This document shows, in pieces, positions 10,161-22,015 of a DNA stretch of 64,000 bases; the stretch's first letter is position 1, and each line of letters begins with the position of its first letter. The translations under genes and the position numbers were made by a program. The notes under the pieces were generated by a model. The model was not told the DNA's origin. It saw nothing but the letters and a program-made list of their open reading frames with translations, and made no database searches. The DNA is from Crossaster papposus (taxonomy: Eukaryota; Echinodermata; Asteroidea; Velatida; Solasteridae), in NCBI GenBank assembly GCA_037893245.1, contig JBAIAA010001140.1, forward strand, positions 62,001 through 126,000, read 5' to 3'.

Positions 10161-12259
10161 AAACACATGATGTGGGAACAAGCCCTCGAGTTAAATATGT
10201 AAAGGGAAAGAAGTGTGCATAAGAAATATGTAAAGGGAAAGAAGTGTGCATAAGAAATATGTAAAGGGAAAGAAGTGTGCATAAGAAATATGTAAAGGGA
10301 AAGAAGTGTGCATAAGAAATATGTAAAGGGAAAGAAGTGTGCATAAGAAATATGTAAAGGGAAAGAAGTGTGCATAAGAAATATGTAAAGGGAAAGAAGT
10401 GTGCATAAGAAATATGTAAAGGGAAAGAAGTGTGCATAAGAAATATGTAAAGGGAAAGAAGTGTGCATATGAAAATTTGTAAAGGGAAAGAAGTGTGCAT
10501 AAGAAATATGTAAAGGGAAAGAAGTGTGCATAAGAAATAAACACATGATGTGGGAACAAGCCCTCGAGTTAAATATGTAAAGGGAAAGAAGTGTGCATAA
10601 GAAATATGTAAAGGGAAAGAAGTGTGCATAAGAAATATGTAAAGGGAAAGAAGTGTGCATAAGAAATATGTAAAGGGAAAGAAGTGTGCATAAGAAATAT
10701 GTAAAGGGAAAGAAGTGTGCATAAGAAATATGTAAAGGGAAAGAAGTGTGCATAAGAAATATGTAAAGGGAAAGAAGTGTGCATAAGAAATATGTAAAGG
10801 GAAAGAAGTGTGCATAAGAAATATGTAAAGGGAAAGAAGTGTGCATAAGAAATATGTAAAGGGAAAGAAGTGTGCATAAGAAATATGTAAAGGGAAAGAT
10901 GTGTGCATAAGAAATATGTAAAGGGAAAGAAGTGTGCATAATAAATATGTAAAGGGAAAGAAGTGTGCATAATAAATATGTAAAGGGAAAGAAGTGTGCA
11001 TAATAAATATGTAAAGGGAAAGAAGTGTGCATAAGAAATATGTAAAGTGAAAGAAGTGTGCATAAGAAATATGTAAAGGGAAAGAAGTGTGCATAAGAAA
11101 TATGTAAAGGGAAAGAAGTGTGCATAAGAAATATGTAAAGGGAAAGAAGTGTGCATAAGAAATATGTAAAGGGAAAGAAGTGTGCATAAGAAATATGTAA
11201 AGGGAAAGAAGTGTGCATAAGAAATATGTAAAGGGAAAGAAGTGTGCATAAGAAATATGTAAAGGGAAAGAAGTGTGCATAAGAAATATGTAAAGGGAAA
11301 GAAGTGTGCATAAGAAATATGTAAAGGGAAAGAAGTGTGCATAAGAAATATGTAAAGGGAAAGAAGTGTGCATAAGAAATATGTAAAGGGAAAGAAGTGT
11401 GCATATGAAAATTTGTAAAGGGAAAGAAGTGTGCATAAGAAATATGTAAAGGGAAAGAAGTGTGCATAAGAAATAAACACATGATGTGGGAACAAGCCCT
11501 CGAGTTAAATATGTAAAGGGAAAGAAGTGTGCATAAGAAATATGTAAAGGGAAAGAAGTGTGCATAAGAAATATGTAAAGGGAAAGAAGTGTGCATAAGA
11601 AATATGTAAAGGGAAAGAAGTGTGCATAATAAATATGTAAAGGGAAAGAAGTGTGCATAAGAAATATGTAAAGTGAAAGAAGTGTGCATAAGAAATATGT
11701 AAAGGGAAAGAAGTGTGCATAAGAAATATGTAAAGGGAAAGAAGTGTGCATAAGAAATATGTAAAGTGAAAGAAGTGTGCATAAGAAATATGTAAAGGGA
11801 AAGAAGTGTGCATAAGAAATATGTAAAGGGAAAGAAGTGTGCATAAGAAATATGTAAATGGAAAGAAGTGTGCATAAGAAATATGTAAAGGGAAAGAAGT
11901 GTGCATAAGAAATATGTAAAGAGAAAGAAGTGTGCATAAGTAATATGTAAAGGGAAAGAAGTGTGCATAAGAAATAAACACATAATGTGGGAACAAGCCC
12001 TCGAGTTAAATATGTAAAGGGAAAGAAGTGTGCATAAGAAATATGTAAAGGGAAAGAAGTGTGCATAAGAAATATGTAAAGGGAAAGAAGTGTGCATAAG
12101 AAATATGTAAAGGGAAAGAAGTGTGCATAAGAAATATGTAAAGGGAAAGAAGTGTGCATAAGAAATATGTAAAGGGAAAGAAGTGTGCATGAGAAATATG
12201 TAAAGGGAAAGAAGTGTGCATAAGAAATATGTAAAGGGAAAGAAGTGTGCATAAGAAAT
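10161..12259 (+). repeat. Region A higher-order repeat, copy 2 (11-29-15-8)
   Basis: Spacers at 10161, 10539, 11475 and 11976 precede runs of 11, 29, 15 and 8 units. Only the second run differs in unit number from copy 1 (29 against 31). The marks of the 15-unit run recur at 11628, 11672, 11765, 11859, 11921 and 11940, and the CACATAATG spacer follows. The copy is 2,099 bp against 2,161 bp; the difference equals two units. Confidence 0.92.
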
Positions 12260-14370
12260 AAACACATGATGTGGGAACAAGCCCTCGAGTTAAATATGTA
12301 AAGGGAAAGAAGTGTGCATAAGAAATATGTAAAGGGAAAGAAGTGTGCATAAGAAATATGTAAAGGGAAAGAAGTGTGCATAAGAAATATGTAAAGGGAA
12401 AGAAGTGTGCATAAGAAATATGTAAAGGGAAAGAAGTGTGCATAAGAAATATGTAAAGGGAAAGAAGTGTGCATAAGAAATATGTAAAGGGAAAGAAGTG
12501 TGCATAAGAAATATGTAAAGGGAAAGAAGTGTGCATAAGAAATATGTAAAGGGAAAGAAGTGTGCATAAGAAATAATAAAGGGAAAGAAGTGTGCATAAG
12601 AAATAATAAAGGGAAAGAAGTGTGCATAAGAAATATGTAAAGGGAAAGAAGTGTGCATAAGAAATATGTAAAGGGAAAAAAGTGTGCATAAGAAATATGT
12701 AAAGGAAAAGAAGTGTGCATAAGAAATATGTAAAGGGAAAGAAGTGTGCATAAGAAATATGTAAAGGGAAAGAAGTGTGCATAAGAAATATGTAAAGGGA
12801 AAGAATTGTGCATAAGACATATGTAAAGGGAAAGAAGTGTGCATAAGAAATATGTAAAGGGAAAGAAGTGTGCATAAGAAATATGTAAAGGGAAAGAAGT
12901 GTGCATAAGAAATATGTAAAGGGAAAGAAGTGTGCATAAGAAATATGTAAAGGGAAAGAAGTGTGCATAAGAAATATGTAAAGGGAAAGAAGTGTGCATA
13001 AGAAATATGTAAAGGGAAAGAAGTGTGCATAAGAAATATGTAAAGGGAAAGAAGTGTGCATAAGAAATATGTAAAGGGAAAGAAGTGTGCATAAGAAATA
13101 TGTAAAGGGAAAGAAGTGTGCATAAGAAATATGTAAATGGAAAGAAGTGTGCATAAGAAATATGTAAAGGGAAAGAAGTGTGCATAAGAAATATGTAAAG
13201 GGAAAGAAGTGTGCATAAGAAATATGTAAAGGGAAAGAAGTGTGCATAAGAAATATGTAAAGTGAAAGAAGTGTGCATAAGAAATATGTAAAGGGAAAGA
13301 AGTGTGCATAAGAAATATGTAAAGGGAAAGAAGTGTGCATAAGAAATATGTAAAGTGAAAGAAGTGTGCATAAGAAATATGTAAAGGGAAAGAAGTGTGC
13401 ATAAGAAATATGTAAAGGGAAAGAAGTGTGCATAAGAAATATGTAAAGGGAAAGAAGTGTGCATAAGAAATATGTAAAGGGAAAGAAGTGTGCATAATAA
13501 ATATGTAAAGGGAAAGAAGTGTGCATAAGAAATATGTAAAGGGAAAGAAGTGTGCATAATAAATATGTAAAGGGAAAGAAGTGTGCATAAGAAATATGTA
13601 AAGGGAAAGAAGTGTGCATAATAAATATGTAAAGGGAAAGAAGTGTGCATAAGAAATATGTAAAGGGAAAGAAGTGTGCATAAGAAATATGTAAAGGGAA
13701 AGAAGTGTGCATAAGAAATATGTAAAGGGAAAGAAGTGTGCATAAGAAATATGTAAAGGGAAAGAAGTGTGCATAAGAAATATGTAAAGGGAAAGAAGTG
13801 TGCATAAGAAATATGTAAAGGGAAAGAAGTGTGCATAAGAAATATGTAAAGGGAAAGAAGTGTGCATAAGAAATATGTAAAGGGAAAGAAGTGTGCATAA
13901 GAAATATGTAAAGGGAAAGAAGTGTGCATAAGAAATATGTAAAGGGAAAGAAGTGTGCATAAGAAATATGTAAAGGGAAAGAAGTGTGCATAAGAAATAT
14001 GTAAAGGGAAAGAAGTGTGCATAAGAAATATGTAAAGGGAAAGAAGTGTGTATAAGAAATATGTAAAGTGAAAGAAGTGTGCATAAGAAATATGTAAAGG
14101 GAAAGAAGTGTGCATAAGAAATATGTAAAGGGAAAGAAGTGTGCATAAGAAATATGTAAAGTGAAAGAAGTGTGCATAAGAAATATGTAAAGGGAAAGAA
14201 GTGTGCATAAGAAATATGTAAAGGGAAAGAAGTGTGCATAAGAAATATGTAAAGGGAAAGAAGTGTGCATAAGAAATATGTAAAGGGAAAGAAGTGTGCA
14301 TAAGAAATATGTAAAGGGAAAGAAGTGTGCATAAGTAATATGTAAAGGGAAAGAAGTGTGCATAAGAAAT
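12260..14370 (+). repeat. Spacer plus 67-unit run
   Basis: Sixty-seven units, two of them 30-bp forms near 12570 and 12600. The start matches 9258-9800. Alternating CATAATAAAT junctions lie at about 13497-13620. A GTGTATAAG unit near 14050 is private to this run. The last unit before the next spacer carries AAGTAATATG, a mark also seen before the spacers at 8974, 11976, 14940, 24425, 26712, 30266, 32552, 41166, 43928 and 50317. Confidence 0.9.
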
Positions 14371-15171
14371 AAACACATGATGTGGGAACAAGCCCTCGAG
14401 TTAAATATGTAAAGGGAAAGAAGTGTGCATAAGAAATAAACACATGATGTGGGAACAAGCCCTCGAGTTAAATATGTAAAGGGGAAAGAAGTGTGCATAA
14501 GAAATATGTAAAGGGAAAGAAGTGTGCATAAGAAATATGTAAAGGGAAAGAAGTGTGCATAAGAAATATGTAAAGGGAAAGAAGTGTGCATAATAAATAT
14601 GTAAAGGGAAAGAAGTGTGCATAAGAAATATGTAAAGTGAAAGAAGTGTGCATAAGAAATATGTAAAGGGAAAGAAGTGTGCATAAGAAATATGTAAAGG
14701 GAAAGAAGTGTGCATAAGAAATATGTAAAGTGAAAGAAGTGTGCATAAGAAATATGTAAAGGGAAAGAAGTGTGCATAAGAAATATGTAAAGGGAAAGAA
14801 GTGTGCATAAGAAATATGTAAATGGAAAGAAGTGTGCATAAGAAATATGTAAAGGGAAAGAAGTGTGCATAAAAAATATGTAAAGGGAAAGAAGTGTGCA
14901 TAAGTAATATGTAAAGGGAAAGAAGTGTGCATAAGAAATAAACACATAATGTGGGAACAAGCCCTCGAGTTAAATATGTAAAGGGAAAGAAGTGTGCATA
15001 AGAAATATGTAAAGGGAAAGAAGTGTGCATAAGAAATATGTAAAGGGAAATAAGTGTGCATAATAAATAAACACATGATGTGGGAACAAGCCCTCGAGTT
15101 AAATATGTAAAGGGAAAGAAGTGTGCATAAGAAATAAACACATGATGTGGGAACAAGCCCTCGAGTTAAAT
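14371..15171 (+). repeat. Spacer cluster of region A (1-15-3-1)
   Basis: Five full spacers start at 14371, 14438, 14940, 15069 and 15136, with 1, 15, 3 and 1 units between them. The 15-unit run repeats the marks of the runs at 8509 and 11511 and ends in a CACATAATG spacer, so it is a third copy of that block. It has one extra G near 14481 and CATAAAAAAT near 14871. The one-unit pairs lack the GTGCAAAAG/AACAGG marks, which suggests an earlier form of the later 103-bp cassette. Confidence 0.9.
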
Positions 15172-18100
15172 ATGTAAAGGGAAAGAAGTGTGCATAAGAA
15201 ATATGTAAAGGGAAAGAAGTGTGCATAAGAAATATGTAAAGGGAAAGAAGTGTGCATAAGAAATATGTAAAGGGAAAGAAGTGTGCATAAGAAATATGTA
15301 AAGGGAAAGAAGTGTGCATAAGAAATATGTAAAGGGAAAGAAGTGTGCATAATAAATATGTAAAGGGAAAGAAGTGTGCATAATAAATATGTAAAGGGAA
15401 AGAAGTGTGCATAATAAATATGTAAAGGGAAAGAAGTGTGCATAAGAAATATGTAAAGGGAAAGAAGTGTGCATAATAAATATGTAAAGGGAAAGAAGTG
15501 TGCATAAGAAATATGTAAAGGGAAAGAAGTGTGCATAAGAAATATGTAAAGGGAAAGAAGTGTGCATAAGAAATATGTAAAGGGAAAGAAGTGTGCATAA
15601 GAAATATGTAAAGGGAAAGAAGTGTGCATAAGAAATATGTAAAGGGAAAGAAGTGTGCATAAGAAATATGTAAAGGGAAAGAAGTGTGCATAAGAAATAT
15701 GTAAAGGGAAAGAAGTGTGCATAAGAAATATGTAAAGGGAAAGAAGTGTGCATAAGAAATATGTAAAGGGAAAGAAGTGTGCATAAGAAATATGTAAAGG
15801 GAAAGAAGTGTGCATAAGAAATATGTAAAGGGAAAGAAGTGTGCATAAGAAATATGTAAAGTGAAAGAAGTGTGCATAAGAAATATGTAAAGGGAAAGAA
15901 GTGTGCATAAGAAATATGTAAAGGGAAAGAAGTGTGCATAAGAAATATGTAAAGGGAAAGAAGTGTGCATAAGAAATATGTAAAGGGAAAGAAGTGTGCA
16001 TAAGAAATATGTAAAGGGAAAGAAGTGTGCATAAGAAATATGTAAAGGGAAAGAAGTGTGCATAAGAAATATGTAATGGGAAAGAAGTGTGCATAAGAAA
16101 TATGTAAAGGGAAAGAAGTGTGCATAAGAAATATGTAAAGGGAAAGAAGTGTGCATAAGAAATATGTAAAGGGAAAGAAGTGTGCATAAGAAATATGTAA
16201 AGGGAAAGAAGTGTGCATAAGGAATATGTAAAGGGAAAGAAGTGTGCATAAGAAATATGTAAAGGGAAAGAAGTGTGCATAAGAAATATGTAAAGGGAAA
16301 GAAGTGTGCATAAGAAATATGTAAAGGGAAAGAAGTGTGCATAAGAAATATGTAAAGGGAAAGAAGTGTGCATAAGAAATATGTAAAGGGAAAGAAGTGT
16401 GCATAAAAAATATGTAAAGGGAAAGAAGTGTGCATAAGAAATATGTAAAGGGAAAGAAGTGTGCATAAGAAATATGTAAAGGGAAAGAAGTGTGCATAAG
16501 AAATATGTAAAGGGAAAGAAGTGTGCATAAGAAATATGTAAAGGGAAAGAAGTGTGCATAAGAAATATGTAAAGGGAAAGAAGTGTGCATAAGAAATATG
16601 TAAAGGGAAAGAAGTGTGCATAAGAAATATGTAAAGGGAAAGAAGTGTGCATAAGAAATATGTAAAGGGAAAGAAGTGTGCATAAGAAATATGTAAAGGG
16701 AAAGAAGTGTGCATAAGAAATATGTAAAGGGAAAGAAGTGTGCATAAGAAATATGTAAAGGGAAAGAAGTGTGCATAAGAAATATGTAAAGGGAAAGAAG
16801 TGTGCATAAGAAATATGTAAAGGGAAAGAAGTGTGCATAATAAATATGTAAAGGGAAAGAAGTGTGCATAATAAATATGTAAAGGGAAAGAAGTGTGCAT
16901 AATAAATATGTAAAGGGAAAGAAGTGTGCATAAGAAATATGTAAAGGGAAAGAAGTGTGCATAAGAAATATGTAAAGGGAAAGAAGTGTGCATAAGAAAT
17001 ATGTAAAGGGAAAGAAGTGTGCATAAGAAATATGTAAAGGGAAAGAAGTGTGCATAGGAAATATGTAAAGGGAAAGAAGTGTGCATAAGAAATATGTAAA
17101 GGGAAAGAAGTGTGCATAAGAAATATGTAAAGGGAAAGAAGTGTGCATAAGAAATATGTAAAGGGAAAGAAGTGTGCATAAGAAATATGTAAAGGGAAAG
17201 AAGTGTGCATAAGAAATATGTAAAGGGAAAGAAGTGTGCATAAGAAATATGTAAAGGGAAAGAAGTGTGCATAAGAAATATGTAAAGGGAAAGAAGTGTG
17301 CATAAGAAATATGTAAAGGGAAAGAAGTGTGCATAAGAAATATGTAAAGGGAAAGAAGTGTGCATAAGAAATATGTAAAGGGAAAGAAGTGTGCATAAGA
17401 AATATGTAAAGGGAAAGAAGTGTGCATAAGAAATATGTAAAGGGAAAGAAGTGTGCATAAGAAATATGTAAAGGGAAAGAAGTGTGCATAAGAAATATGT
17501 AAAGGGAAAGAAGTGTGCATAAGAAATATGTAAAGGGAAAGAAGTGTGCATAAGAAATATGTAAAGGGAAAGAAGTGTGCATAAGAAATATGTAAAGGGA
17601 AAGAAGTGTGCATAATAAATATGTAAAGGGAAAGAAGTGTGCATAATAAATATGTAAAGGGAAAGAAGTGTGCATAATAAATATGTAAAGGGAAAGAAGT
17701 GTGCATAAGAAATATGTAAAGGGAAAGAAGTGTGCATAAGAAATATGTAAAGGGAAAGAAGTGTGCATAAGAAATATGTAAAGGGAAAGAAGTGTGCATA
17801 AGAAATATGTAAAGGGAAAGAAGTGTGCATAAGAAATATGTAAAGGGAAAGAAGTGTGCATAAGAAATATGTAAAGGGAAAGAAGTGTGCATAAGAAATA
17901 TGTAAAGGGAAAGAAGTGTGCATAAGAAATATGTAAAGGGAAAGAAGTGTGCATAAGAAATATGTAAAGGGAAAGAAGTGTGCATAAGAAATATGTAAAG
18001 GGAAAGAAGTGTGCATAAGAAATATGTAAAGTGAAAGAAGTGTGCATAAGAAATATGTAAAGGGAAAGAAGTGTGCATAAGAAATATGTAAAGGGAAAGA

Positions 18101-18922
18101 AGTGTGCATAAGAAATATGTAAAGTGAAAGAAGTGTGCATAAGAAATATGTAAAGGGAAAGAAGTGTGCATAAGAAATATGTAAAGGGAAAGAAGTGTGC
18201 ATAAGAAATATGTAAAGGGAAAGAAGTGTGCATAAGAAATATGTAAAGGGAAAGAAGTGTGCATAAGAAATATGTAAAGGGAAAGAAGTGTGCATAAGAA
18301 ATATGTAAAGGGAAAGAAGTGTGCATAATAAATATGTAAAGGGAAAGAAGTGTGCATAATAAATATGTAAAGGGAAAGAAGTGTGCATAATAAATATGTA
18401 AAGGGAAAGAAGTGTGCATAAGAAATATGTAAAGGGAAAGAAGTGTGCATAAGAAATATGTAAAGGGAAAGAAGTGTGCATAAGAAATATGTAAAGGGAA
18501 AGAAGTGTGCATAAGAAATATGTAAAGGGAAAGAATTGTGCATAAGAAATATGTAAAGGGAAAGAAGTGTGCATAAGAAATATGTAAAGGGAAAGAAGTG
18601 TGCATAAGAAATATGTAAAGGGAAAGAAGTGTGCATAAGAAATATGTAAAGGGAAAGAAGTGTGCATAAGAAATATGTAAAGGGAAAGAAGTGTGCATAA
18701 GAAATATGTAAAGGGAAAGAAGTGTGCATAAGAAATATGTAAAGGGAAAGAAGTGTGCATAAGAAATATGTAAAGGGAAAGAAGTGTGCATAAGAAATAT
18801 GTAAAGGGAAAGAAGTGTGCATAAGAAATATGTAAAGGGAAAGAAGTGTGCATAAGAAATATGTAAAGGGAAAGAAGTGTGCATAAGAAATATGTAAAGG
18901 GAAAGAAGTGTGCATAAGAAAT
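15172..18922 (+). repeat. Longest spacer-free run, 121 units
   Basis: The run is 3,751 bp, exactly 121 x 31, so no net indel has been fixed. Substitutions show inner structure. Triplets of consecutive CATAATAAAT junctions start at unit positions 16841, 17616 and 18329, which are 25 and 23 units apart. An earlier group lies at 15353, 15384, 15415 and 15477. GTGAAAG units fall near 15850, 18020 and 18120. This indicates an older HOR of about 24 units without spacers. Confidence 0.93.
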
Positions 18923-20429
18923 AAACACATGATGTGGGAACAAGCCCTCGAGTTAAATATGTAAAGGGAAAGAAGTGTGCATAAGAAATATGTAAAGGGA
19001 AAGAAGTGTGCATAAGAAATATGTAAAGGGAAAGAAGTGTGCATAAGAAATATGTAAAGGGAAAGAAGTGTGCATAAGAAATATGTAAAGGGAAAGAAGT
19101 GTGCATAAGAAATATGTAAAGGGAAAGAAGTGTGCATAAGAAATATGTAAAGGGAAAGAAGTGTGCATAAGAAATATGTAAAGGGAAAGAAGTGTGCATA
19201 AGAAATATGTAAAGGGAAAGAAGTGTGCATAAGAAATAAACACATGATGTGGGAACAAGCCCTCGAGTTAAATATGTAAAGGGAAAGAAGTGTGCATAAG
19301 AAATATGTAAAGGGAAAGAAGTGTGCATAAGAAATATGTAAAGGGAAAGAAGTGTGCATAAGAAATATGTAAAGGGAAAGAAGTGTGCATAAGAAATATG
19401 TAAAGGGAAAGAAGTGTGCATAAGAAATATGTAAAGGGAAAGAAGTGTGCATAAGAAATATGTAAAGGGAAAGAAGTGTGCATAAGAAATATGTAAAGGG
19501 AAAGAAGTGTGCATAAGAAATATGTAAAGGGAAAGAAGTGTGCATAAGAAATATGTAAAGGGAAAGAAGTGTGCATAAGAAATAATAAAGGGAAAGAAGT
19601 GTGCATAATAAATATGTAAAGGGAAAGAAGTGTGCAAAAGAAATAAACACATGATGTGGGAACAGGCCCTCGAGTTAAATATGTAAAGGGAAAGAAGTGT
19701 GCATAAGAAATATGTAAAGGGAAAGAAGTGTGCATAAGAAATATGTAAAGGGAAAGAAGTGTGCATAAGAAATATGTAAAGGGAAAGAAGTGTGCATAAG
19801 AAATATGTAAAGGGAAAGAAGTGTGCATAAGAAATATGTAAAGGGAAAGAAGTGTGCATAAGAAATATGTAAAGAGAAAGAAGTGTGCATAAGAAATATG
19901 TAAAGGGAAAGAAGTGTGCATAAGAAATATGTAAAGGAAAAGAAGTGTGCATAAGAAATATGTAAAGGGAAAGAAGTGTGCATAAGAAATATGTAAAGGG
20001 AAAGAAGTGTGCATAAGAAATATGTAAAGGGAAAGAAGTGTGCATAAGAAATATGTAAAGGGAAAGAAGTGTGCATAAGAAATATGTAAAGGGAAAGAAG
20101 TGTGCATAAGAAATAAACACATGATGTGGGAACAAGCCCTCGAGTTAAATATGTAAAGGGAAAGAAGTGTGCATAAGAAATATGTAAAGGGAAAGAAGTG
20201 TGCATAAGAAATATGTAAAGGGAAAGAAGTGTGCATAAGAAATATGTAAAGGGAAAGAAGTGTGCATAAGAAATATGTAAAGGGAAAGAAGTGTGCATAA
20301 GAAATATGTAAAGGGAAAGAAGTGTGCATAAGAAATATGTAAAGGGAAAGAAGTGTGCATAAGAAATATGTAAAGGGAAAGAAGTGTGCATAAGAAATAT
20401 GTAAAGGGAAAGAAGTGTGCATAAGAAAT
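18923..20429 (+). repeat. 9-12-14-9 module, copy 1 of 3
   Basis: Spacers at 18923, 19238, 19645 and 20115 are followed by runs of 9, 12, 14 and 9 units (1,507 bp). The 12-unit run holds one 30-bp unit near 19580, then a CATAATAAAT junction, then GTGCAAAAG and an AACAGG spacer. The 14-unit run has AAAGAG near 19873. The same module recurs at 22016-23522 and 27857-29363. Copy 1 differs in details such as AAAGGAAAAG near 19936. Confidence 0.93.
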
Positions 20430-22015
20430 AAACACATGATGTGGGAACAAGCCCTCGAGTTAAATATGTAAAGGGAAAGAAGTGTGCATAAGAAATATGT
20501 AAAGGGAAAGAAGTGTGCATAAGAAATATGTAAAGGGAAAGAAGTGTGCATAAGAAATATGTAAAGGGAAAGAAGTGTGCATAAGAAATATGTAAAGGGA
20601 AAGAAGTGTGCATAAGAAATATGTAAAGGGAAAGAAGTGTGCATAAGAAATATGTAAAGGGAAAGAAGTGTGCATAAGAAATATGTAAAGGGAAAGAAGT
20701 GTGCATAAGAAATATGTAAAGGGAAAGAAGTGTGCATAAGAAATATGTAAAGGGAAAGAAGTGTGCATAAGAAATATGTAAAGGGAAAGAAGTGTGCATA
20801 AGAAATATGTAAAGGGAAAGAAGTGTGCATAAGAAATATGTAAAGGGAAAGAAGTGTGCATAAGAAATATGTAAAGGGAAAGAAGTGTGCATAAGAAATA
20901 TGTAAAGGGAAAGAAGTGTGCATAAGAAATATGTAAAGGGAAAGAAGTGTGCATAAGAAATATGTAAAGGGAAAGAAGTGTGCATAAGAAATATGTAAAG
21001 GGAAAGAAGTGTGCATAAGAAATATGTAAAGGGAAAGAAGTGTGCATAAGAAATATGTAAAGTGAAAGAAGTGTGCATAAGAAATATGTAAAGGGAAAGA
21101 AGTGTGCATAAGAAATATGTAAAGGGAAAGAAGTGTGCATAAGAAATATGTAAAGGGAAAGAAGTGTGCATAAGAAATATGTAAAGGGAAAGAAGTGTGC
21201 ATAAGAAATATGTAAAGGGAAAGAAGTGTGCATAAGAAATATGTAAAGGGAAAGAAGTGTGCATAAGAAATATGTAAAGGGAAAGAAGTGTGCATAATAA
21301 ATATGTAAAGGGAAAGAAGTGTGCATAATAAATATGTAAAGGGAAAGAAGTGTGCATAATAAATATGTAAAGGGAAAGAAGTGTGCATAAGAAATATGTA
21401 AAGGGAAAGAAGTGTGCATAAGAAATATGTAAAGGGAAAGAAGTGTGCATAAGAAATATGTAAAGGGAAAGAAGTGTGCATAAGAAATATGTAAAGGGAA
21501 AGAAGTGTGCATAAGAAATATGTAAAGGGAAAGAAGTGTGCATAAGAAATATGTAAAGGGAAAGAAGTGTGCATAAGAAATATGTAAAGGGAAAGAAGTG
21601 TGCATAAGAAATATGTAAAGGGAAAGAAGTGTGCATAAGAAATATGTAAAGGGAAAGAAGTGTGCATAAGAAATATGTAAAGGGAAAGAAGTGTGCATAA
21701 GAAATATGTAAAGGGAAAGAAGTGTGCATAAGAAATATGTAAAGGGAAAGAAGTGTGCATAAGAAATATGTAAAGGGAAAGAAGTGTGCATAAGAAATAT
21801 GTAAAGGGAAAGAAGTGTGCATAAGAAATATGTAAAGGGAAAGAAGTGTGCATAAGAAATATGTAAAGGGAAAGAAGTGTGCATAAGAAATATGTAAAGG
21901 GAAAGAAGTGTGCATAAGAAATATGTAAAGGGAAAGAAGTGTGCATAAGAAATATGTAAAGGGAAAGAAGTGTGCATAAGAAATATGTAAAGGGAAAGAA
22001 GTGTGCATAAGAAAT
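20430..22015 (+). repeat. Spacer plus 50-unit run
   Basis: Fifty units of exactly 1,550 bp. A GTGAAAG unit lies near 21062 and a triplet of CATAATAAAT junctions begins at 21298, the same arrangement as in the 121-unit run. It probably derives from that type of DNA. In the two later copies of the 9-12-14-9 module the equivalent place is taken by a 28-unit run. Confidence 0.9.
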
